A program made the translations under genes and the position numbers. Source: JAPLKX01 sp035530195 (lineage in GTDB: Bacteria; Hydrogenedentota; Hydrogenedentia; Hydrogenedentales; SLHB01). Taken from it: DNA of 19,996 nucleotides. Below the pieces are notes generated by a model. That model worked only from the letters and a program-made list of their open reading frames with translations, had not been told where the DNA came from and made no database searches. This document shows, in pieces, positions 15,504-19,996 of the stretch (position 1 is its first letter; each line of letters opens with the position of its first letter). Where the stretch lies: the NCBI GenBank assembly GCA_035530195.1, contig DATKVG010000155.1:1-19996 (forward strand), in the 5' to 3' direction.

Positions 15504-17189
15504 ATGACAAACGCAAACCTGCAGCCCGAAGCGCCGCCGTGCCCAAGGCGCAAATTCCCCTGGCTGCCGGTCTTATTCGTCGCATTTCTCATATGCAACT
15601 GGGCGCTCGTCGCCTCCATGTACCTGCTGAGGGTTCCCGACTACATCACCGCCGAGTCGTCCTCGATAGGGATATCAATCGCAACCATCAGCCTCATCCT
15701 CGTTGCCTTCGGCGCGATTGCGGTGAGCACGCGCGAGGTCGATCTCAAGGCCCTGTGGCCCTCTCTCTACGCGGCCGCGGGGCTCGCGCTTTTCGCCAGG
15801 TTTCTCTACTTTGCGCTGTATCCGGTGGGCGCGTGGCCGGGGCTGTGGCCGGCGCTGCCCGGCGAGTGGGAACGGGCCGTTGCCAGTTCCCTCGTCTACG
15901 CCGCCGAGATGATCCTCGTGGCGGGTTTCTGCCGGGTGATGTTTGCGCTCCGCAACAACCTCACCCGCCTGAAAGCCGAGCAGAAGCGCCTCGAACAAGA
16001 GCAGGCGGCCCACAAGCAGTCCCAGGAGCAGGGCCGGCGGCTCGAACAGCAGCTTCTCCAGGCGCAGAAGATGGAGTCGATCGGCCGCCTCGCCGGCGGC
16101 ATCGCTCATGATCTCAACAACATGCTCACGCCGATCCTGGCTTACGCCAGCATGCTCGAGGCCAACATCGCGCCCGACGATCCCGCCCGCGCCGACCTGC
16201 ACGAGATCGCCACCGCCGCCGAACGCGCCCGCGACATCACCCAGCAACTCCTCGCGTTCGCACGCAAGCAGGCGCTCGAAATGAAACCGGTCAACCTCAA
16301 CGAAATCATCGTCCGGTTTGAAAAAATCATGCGCAGTTCCCTGCGCGAGGACATCGAGGTCCGCGTCGACCTCGCCGCAACCGGCAATGTGGCCGCCGAC
16401 GCCGGGCAAATCGAGCAGGTGATTATGAACCTCGTGCTCAACGCCCAGGACGCCATGCCTAACGGCGGAACCATCATGATCGAGAGCGCCGACGTGACCC
16501 TCGACCAGTCCTACGCCCAGGATCACGAAGAGGTTGTGCCGGGCCCGCACGTCATGCTCCTGGTCAGCGACACCGGCGAAGGTATGGACAAAGACACCTG
16601 CGACAAAATCTTTGAGCCGTTCTTCACCACAAAACGCACCGGGAAGGGCGTGGGCCTTGGGCTGTCCACCACGCACGGCATCGTCAAGCAGCATGGCGGA
16701 AGCATCTGGGTGTACAGCGAGCCGGGCAAAGGCACCACGTTCAAAATCTACTTCCCAAAATCCGATCGTGCGGCGGCTATCGTTGCGTCGCCCGGCCCCG
16801 TTGCCGCTACGCGTTTGCCGCGCGGGTCCGGCACCGTGCTGGTCGCCGAAGACAACGCGCAGGTGCGGGCCCTGGCCGCGCGCGTCCTGATCTCCAACGG
16901 CTACACCGTGCTCGAGGCCGTCGACGGCAAGTCCGCCATTCAAGCCGCCCAAGCCCACCCCGGCCAAATCACCCTGCTCGTCAGCGACGTGGTCATGCCC
17001 GACATGAACGGCAAAGTCCTCTACCAGTACCTCGCTGCCAAACGGCCCGGCCTCCGCGTCCTTTACATGTCCGGCTACAGCGACAACGTCATCGCGCATC
17101 ACGGCGTGCTCGAGTCCAACGCCCACTTTATTCAGAAACCCTTTTCCATGGAAAACTTCCTGGCCAACGTCCACCAGGCGCTCTCCTGA
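15504..17189 (+). CDS. membrane hybrid sensor histidine kinase with receiver domain
   Basis: 561 residues. Four membrane segments occupy about residues 20-40, 54-74, 82-104 and 124-148 with very short loops, so there is no sizeable periplasmic sensor and the signal is probably membrane-borne or intramembrane. A coiled coil (about 155-195, Glu/Gln-rich) leads to the HisKA box GGIAHDLNNMLTPIL with phospho-acceptor H202. The HATPase domain has NLVLNAQDAM (N box), DTGEGM (G1), FEPFFTTK (F box) and GKGVGLGLS (G2). A C-terminal receiver (about 440-560) has acidic AEDN, phospho-acceptor D495 in VSDVVMPDMNG and the conserved Lys in IQKPFS. There is no output domain, so phosphate would pass to another protein. 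The ATG at 15504 has GGGGGGA upstream; the frame extends to a TTG at 15486, which is less likely. No cognate regulator is adjacent. Confidence 0.92.
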   Translation: MTNANLQPEAPPCPRRKFPWLPVLFVAFLICNWALVASMYLLRVPDYITAESSSIGISIATISLILVAFGAIAVSTREVDLKALWPSLYAAAGLALFARFLYFALYPVGAWPGLWPALPGEWERAVASSLVYAAEMILVAGFCRVMFALRNNLTRLKAEQKRLEQEQAAHKQSQEQGRRLEQQLLQAQKMESIGRLAGGIAHDLNNMLTPILAYASMLEANIAPDDPARADLHEIATAAERARDITQQLLAFARKQALEMKPVNLNEIIVRFEKIMRSSLREDIEVRVDLAATGNVAADAGQIEQVIMNLVLNAQDAMPNGGTIMIESADVTLDQSYAQDHEEVVPGPHVMLLVSDTGEGMDKDTCDKIFEPFFTTKRTGKGVGLGLSTTHGIVKQHGGSIWVYSEPGKGTTFKIYFPKSDRAAAIVASPGPVAATRLPRGSGTVLVAEDNAQVRALAARVLISNGYTVLEAVDGKSAIQAAQAHPGQITLLVSDVVMPDMNGKVLYQYLAAKRPGLRVLYMSGYSDNVIAHHGVLESNAHFIQKPFSMENFLANVHQALS

Positions 17190-17254
17190 CGGCCGGTTTT
17201 TGGGTTTGTTGGATGGGTTTCACATGGCTACAAGGCAGCGGGATTGGCAACGGC

Positions 17255-17401
17255 ATGAGCCAACTGACGTTTATCATCGCGTGTGCGGCGTTGAGTTTGT
17301 CCCTGAATTACGCCGGCTTCGCTGGTCTGGACGGCGCGGGCGAGACGACCGCCGCAGCACAGCCTTATCTTGGGCAGGAAATCCACGTAGGGTCGGCGTA
17401 G
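17255..17401 (+). CDS. possible small secreted peptide or truncated gene remnant
   Basis: 48 codons from ATG to TAG. The start (MSQLTFIIACAALSLSLNYA) looks like a signal peptide with an alanine-rich end, followed by only about 25 residues. No strong ribosome site precedes the ATG. It overlaps the 3' end of the convergent lipoprotein gene by 37 bp. It may be the broken 5' end of a larger exported-protein gene, or a chance frame. It is the only coding-like signal in the 175-bp spacer after the kinase. Confidence 0.22.
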   Translation: MSQLTFIIACAALSLSLNYAGFAGLDGAGETTAAAQPYLGQEIHVGSA

Positions 17402-17910
17402 TTGAAACTGTCGTCAAACCGGTTGTACGGCAGTGAACCGCCGAGGTACATGGTGTCGCCCTCCACGCTGTACGACACGGATGACGGCGGTTGTTGCGTC
17501 AAGAGATACAGGATCATCTGTAACCCGTAGAGCGTTTCGGCCAGGTTCTCAGTTTCCTGTTCCGAGAGCGTGCCCCTTGTCATGATCTTGGCGGCTAAGT
17601 CCTGACACGCGGCCTGGTTGAAGGCCAAGAACCGGTTTCCCTCCGCCGTGGTATAGGTGCCGGTTAGCCACGCGCGCAATTGGGCAGACCAATCGGTCGC
17701 GGAAAACGTGCATTCCAAAGCAAATGTGACTCGGCCATCGTCGTAGAACTTGTAAATGCTTGCATCAGTTACCGTAATGCCCTGCTCAGAGTAAGACGTT
17801 TGACGGATCCAACTGTCTTCGCCACCGTCGTCTTCTTCAGGACACCCCGTAAGGATTACTCCAAATGCCGCGATCATTGCGACCAACCAGACACGTCCAA
17901 CGTTACGCAT
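17365..17910 (-). CDS. lipoprotein of unknown function, paralogue 1
   Basis: 181 residues. The lipobox LTGC (C23) follows a hydrophobic signal (VWLVAMIAAFGVI), so it is lipid-anchored after signal peptidase II cleavage. The mature start is CPEEDDGGEDSWI. Shared with the neighbouring lipoprotein: CPEED, SWI, IYKF.DDG, a W.AQ/EMR.W segment, RFDD.F.Y..P and a final Cys near the C-terminus. With residues such as IYKFYDDGRVTFALEC and GDTMYLGG, it looks like a small lipocalin-like or META-like beta domain, but no family is recognised. The ATG at 17910 has AAAGGAG 7 nt upstream. It lies 88 bp downstream of its paralogue on the same strand, with two hairpins between them. Confidence 0.82.
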   Translation of the reverse strand: MRNVGRVWLVAMIAAFGVILTGCPEEDDGGEDSWIRQTSYSEQGITVTDASIYKFYDDGRVTFALECTFSATDWSAQLRAWLTGTYTTAEGNRFLAFNQAACQDLAAKIMTRGTLSEQETENLAETLYGLQMILYLLTQQPPSSVSYSVEGDTMYLGGSLPYNRFDDSFNYADPTWISCPR

Positions 17911-17953
17911 CGCATTTCTCCTTTCTTCGCCTCTTAATTGCTTTCGTCCTGTA

Positions 17954-17988
17954 AGCCGGAGATACCGGCTCGCTGACTTTTCCAGTCA
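17954..17988 (-). promoter_or_regulatory. two leader hairpins between the tandem lipoprotein genes
   Basis: On the minus strand, TGACT/AGTCA (17974-17978 with 17984-17988, loop GGAAA) is followed by AGCCGG/CCGGCT (17954-17959 with 17965-17970, loop TATCT). They then run into TTACAGGACGAAAGC and the ribosome site. They could be a processing or attenuation signal, an incomplete terminator for the upstream gene, or a small structured leader. No T tract follows, which argues against a simple terminator. Confidence 0.35.
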
Positions 17989-17998
17989 AAGATCTGCA

Positions 17999-18553
17999 CT
18001 ACGGAGCACAGGAATTGGAGTCAGGGTTGGTGTAATCAAAGTCATCATCAAACCGGCTATACCTGTTAGACAGAAAGCCCGTAAACGTTAACGTGTCTTC
18101 TTTCACACCATAAGGGCCCGTCACCATGCTTAGGGGAACGGCGTAAAACCAATCTGTCATCTCCGAGAATATCAGATCCAGGTCCACGTCCGCGTCCTCG
18201 GGGACGGCTCCTCGGATGATGCGTTTGGCGGCAACCTCTTCGCACTGTGTATCACTGAATGAAATCGTCACGACGCCGTCCGCTGTGCTGTACGAGCCAA
18301 TCATCCACCAGCGCATCTCGGCGGACCAGCCGCTGCCGGACCACGCATAACCCATCATCCAGGCGGCCTTGCCGTCGTCAAAAAACTTGTAGATCTCATT
18401 CATTGAAAATGTAAAGTCTTGGCGCGGTTCAGAAAACTGGGTAATCCAACTGCCTCCGAGACCTCCTTTTCCGTCTTCTTCGGGACATCCCGCCAGCGTT
18501 ATGCCAACCACCACCATGGTTACTGTGAGCAAAAGATGGCTGACTCTGCGCAT
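17999..18553 (-). CDS. lipoprotein of unknown function, paralogue 2
   Basis: 184 residues. Signal MRRVSHLLLTVTMVVVGITLAGC with lipobox LAGC (C23); the mature start is CPEEDGKGGLGGSWITQF. It matches paralogue 1 in length, lipobox position, IYKFFDDGKAAW, WSAEMRWWMIGSYSTADG (paralogue 1: WSAQLRAWLTGTYTTAEG), the CxxxAAK step, the EDTLTFTGFLSNRYSRFDDDFDY block and the final SC. This is a clear tandem duplication with much divergence. GGAG lies about 7 nt before the ATG at 18553. Upstream on the minus strand are a TATAAC box close to the start and a CTGCTG/CAGCAG hairpin (18594-18599 and 18609-18614). Function unknown; the PKD lipoprotein gene is divergent from it. Confidence 0.82.
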   Translation of the reverse strand: MRRVSHLLLTVTMVVVGITLAGCPEEDGKGGLGGSWITQFSEPRQDFTFSMNEIYKFFDDGKAAWMMGYAWSGSGWSAEMRWWMIGSYSTADGVVTISFSDTQCEEVAAKRIIRGAVPEDADVDLDLIFSEMTDWFYAVPLSMVTGPYGVKEDTLTFTGFLSNRYSRFDDDFDYTNPDSNSCAP

Positions 18554-18742
18554 CGTTTCTCCGCGCGTTATAGTTATTTCTGCCGTTCCATACCTGCTGG
18601 CAAAATTGCAGCAGAAAAAACACGCCCCAACTCGTCAAGGCAAAAAATCCCCGTTAGAAAAACGAATTACGGCTGGCAATTCCGTACATCGTGTATTAGG
18701 GCTCATACTTGAGTCGGTAAGATTATTTCAACACCGGCAGTG

Positions 18743-18793
18743 GAAAGTCAAACAGAAAGGTTTACAGCAGTGGCAGAACGTACGTTGACTTTC
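18743..18793. repeat. 9-bp inverted repeat overlapping a promoter
   Basis: GAAAGTCAA (18743-18751) is the exact reverse complement of TTGACTTTC (18785-18793), with a 33-nt spacer. The right arm contains the -35 hexamer of the promoter at 18785-18813. Either a two-site operator allowing looping or a stem-loop. Within the wider 439-bp spacer (18554-18992), visibly more AT-rich than the rest of the window, this and the promoter are the only strong signals apart from one small open frame. Confidence 0.5.
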
Positions 18794-18813
18794 GCCAGAT
18801 AGAGGCATAGATT
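18785..18813 (+). promoter_or_regulatory. sigma-70-like promoter for the PKD lipoprotein
   Basis: TTGACT (18785-18790) and TAGATT (18808-18813) with an ideal 17-bp spacer. Transcription would begin near 18820, leaving a leader of about 170 nt before the ATG at 18993. A second inverted repeat, GTCTGA/TCAGAC (18936-18941 and 18951-18956), lies within that leader. Confidence 0.5.
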
Positions 18814-18828
18814 ATGTCTCTGTCTTGG

Positions 18829-18930
18829 ATGCAGTACGTTTTGAAGCATCCTGCGCATGACGAGTTGGTCGGGCACTTCCGGACGGGGCGGAGGATGTCC
18901 GGCGGAGAGAATGGTTTCTGCGGTTTATGA
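18829..18930 (+). CDS. possible leader peptide in the PKD lipoprotein transcript
   Basis: 33 codons, beginning MQYVLKHPAHDELVGHF and ending GGENGFCGL then TGA. The frame also has an ATG at 18814, but that lies upstream of the predicted transcript start (near 18820), so the second ATG is used here. No good ribosome site is seen. Cysteine-, glycine- and arginine-containing with no signal peptide. It could equally be a remnant or a chance frame. It ends 62 nt before the lipoprotein start. Confidence 0.2.
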   Translation: MQYVLKHPAHDELVGHFRTGRRMSGGENGFCGL

Positions 18931-18992
18931 GCCATGTCTGAATACTTGAATCAGACTTGGATGATTCGTTGAAAAACCTGGAGGCCAGAATC

Positions 18993-19996
18993 ATGCGTTC
19001 CGCCCATAGTTCGAGAAGCACGTTTGGACTTGTTCTCCTGCCGCTGCTTGCCGTGGTTTGTTTGACCGGTTGCCCCGGAGGTGACAATGGCCCCCAGGCG
19101 GCGTTCAGCGGGTTTCCGATATCAGGCACAGCGCCGCTGAAGGTGACGTTCACAGATTCCTCCGGCGGCGCGGGCGAGTCTATTACGGGATGGGTGTGGA
19201 ATTTCGGCGACGGCGCGACGGGCTCGGGCCAATACGCCTCGCACACCTACGTCAACCCAGGAACCTACACTGTCTCCCTGACAGTGACCACCTCTGCGGG
19301 CAGCGACACCGAAACCAAGACCGGCTACATTACGGTTGACCCCCCCACACCTCCGACGGCGTCGTTCAGCGCCTCGCCGATCAGCGGCACACTCCCATTG
19401 AACGTCGCCTTTACGGACCAATCAACGCCCGGCAGCGCCGCTATCACCGGGTGGTCCTGGAGCTTTGGAGATAGCGCAACAAGTACGAGCCACAACCCGG
19501 CGCACACCTACACAACCGTGGGGACCTATACCGTCTCATTGACCGTGACAACCTCGGTAGGCGCCGACACCGAGACCAAAGTTGATTTTATCTCCGTAGA
19601 CAAAGGAATGCCGCTCGTCAGTGTCTGGCCAACCGCCACGTGCATCACGTACGGCCAACCCCTGGCCTCTTCGACACTCTCCGGCGGGACCGCTTCGGTA
19701 AGTGGTTGGTTCGCATTTGACGAGCCGGAAACGATGCCCGAGCACGGGGACTATCCCGCCCCCGTCACGTTCATGCCCTCAGATACGGCGAACTACAATA
19801 CAGTGTCCGGAACGGTAGATATTCACGTCGGGCGGGGGGACGTCTGGTACGTCAAAATCGGCACGTCGGGCGACGGGTATTCATGGGCTACGGCGTTCGG
19901 AACGATCCAGGAGGGCGTGGATGCCGCATTTGCCGACTGCGGCGGTGAAGTATGGGTTGCTGCGGGCACCTACACCGCAGACGTGCCTCCCGACGG
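18993..19996 (+). CDS. PKD-domain surface lipoprotein with beta-helix start (3' part beyond window)
   Basis: 334 residues are visible and the frame is still open at the edge. Signal peptide with lipobox LTGC (C27), mature start CPGGDNGPQAAFSG. Two PKD domains follow (about 36-116 and 119-201), each with the signatures F.D.S, GW.W.FGD and HTY...GTYTVSLTVTT. Then comes an MBG/YDG-like Ig module (about 204-280: ITYGQPLASSTLSGGTASVSG and VTFMPSDTANYNTVSG). The visible end, VWYVKIGTSGDGYSWATAF then GTIQEGVDAA and EVWVAAGTYT, is the usual beginning of a right-handed parallel beta-helix of the polymorphic outer-membrane/choice-of-anchor type. Such proteins are large, surface-exposed and adhesive or carbohydrate-binding. 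GGAGG (18980-18984) lies 8 nt before the ATG. The two PKD units are close copies at the protein level, implying internal duplication. Confidence 0.92.
   Translation, partial: MRSAHSSRSTFGLVLLPLLAVVCLTGCPGGDNGPQAAFSGFPISGTAPLKVTFTDSSGGAGESITGWVWNFGDGATGSGQYASHTYVNPGTYTVSLTVTTSAGSDTETKTGYITVDPPTPPTASFSASPISGTLPLNVAFTDQSTPGSAAITGWSWSFGDSATSTSHNPAHTYTTVGTYTVSLTVTTSVGADTETKVDFISVDKGMPLVSVWPTATCITYGQPLASSTLSGGTASVSGWFAFDEPETMPEHGDYPAPVTFMPSDTANYNTVSGTVDIHVGRGDVWYVKIGTSGDGYSWATAFGTIQEGVDAAFADCGGEVWVAAGTYTADVPPD

Noticed and set aside
15675..17174. 499-codon open frame on minus, antisense to the histidine kinase
   Set aside because: All kinase motifs are intact on the plus strand; the antisense product has no family features.
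17954..17998. c-di-GMP-I (GEMM) riboswitch
   Set aside because: Only a partial 3' resemblance; the conserved 5' bases and second stem are not present, so it is left as an unnamed leader.

Overview
The window is about 20 kb of GC-rich, gene-dense bacterial chromosome. It carries Shine-Dalgarno sequences of the AGGAGG type, sigma-70-like promoters, several secreted proteins or lipoproteins whose mature part starts Cys-Pro, a PKD/beta-helix surface lipoprotein, a secreted GH36-type glycosidase and a Gfo/Idh/MocA dehydrogenase. This mix fits an uncultured heterotroph of the Planctomycetota/Lentisphaerota/Hydrogenedentota kind. That placement is inference from gene style; there is no rRNA or other phylogenetic marker here. 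No tRNA, rRNA, CRISPR array or transposase gene was seen.

Layout. 1-956 (minus): a small membrane protein followed by a Gfo/Idh/MocA oxidoreductase cut by the window edge. 957-1166: a block of hairpins and 9-bp repeats. 1167-3518 (minus): secreted GH36-like glycosidase. 3630-3731: a perfect 34-bp inverted repeat resembling a REP/MITE. 3826-6429 (plus): clpB. 6550-7578 (minus): an NrpR-like regulator, divergent from glutamate dehydrogenase at 7992-9332 (plus). 9498-12170 (plus): a large protein with a degenerate KaiC-like domain and a PEP-synthase-type ATP-binding domain. 12175-14505 (minus): ECF sigma factor, a translationally coupled membrane protein (putative anti-sigma) and a membrane-anchored protein with a pseudopilin-like tail. 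14639-15211 (minus): exported MsrB. 15504-17189 (plus): hybrid histidine kinase. 17365-18553 (minus): two paralogous lipoproteins in tandem. 18993-end (plus): PKD lipoprotein, truncated by the window edge.

How the genes work together. The clearest unit is nrpR/gdhA. The known NrpR family senses 2-oxoglutarate, which is the substrate of glutamate dehydrogenase. The shared intergenic region holds two sigma-70-like promoters pointing apart and two inverted repeats with the same ACCGGC/GCCGGT half-sites. One abuts the nrpR -35 box and the other lies at the predicted gdhA transcription start. This looks like a compact nitrogen-control switch.

The second theme is non-coding. Four spacers carry short arrays of 9-bp units that keep a GTC core while the other positions differ from spacer to spacer, and a fifth array has a 10-bp period. 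Together with GGGA/AGGA-loop hairpins and the 34-bp inverted repeat, they suggest a genome with several families of small dispersed repeats, some of which have entered the 3' ends of genes (msrB and the putative anti-sigma gene).
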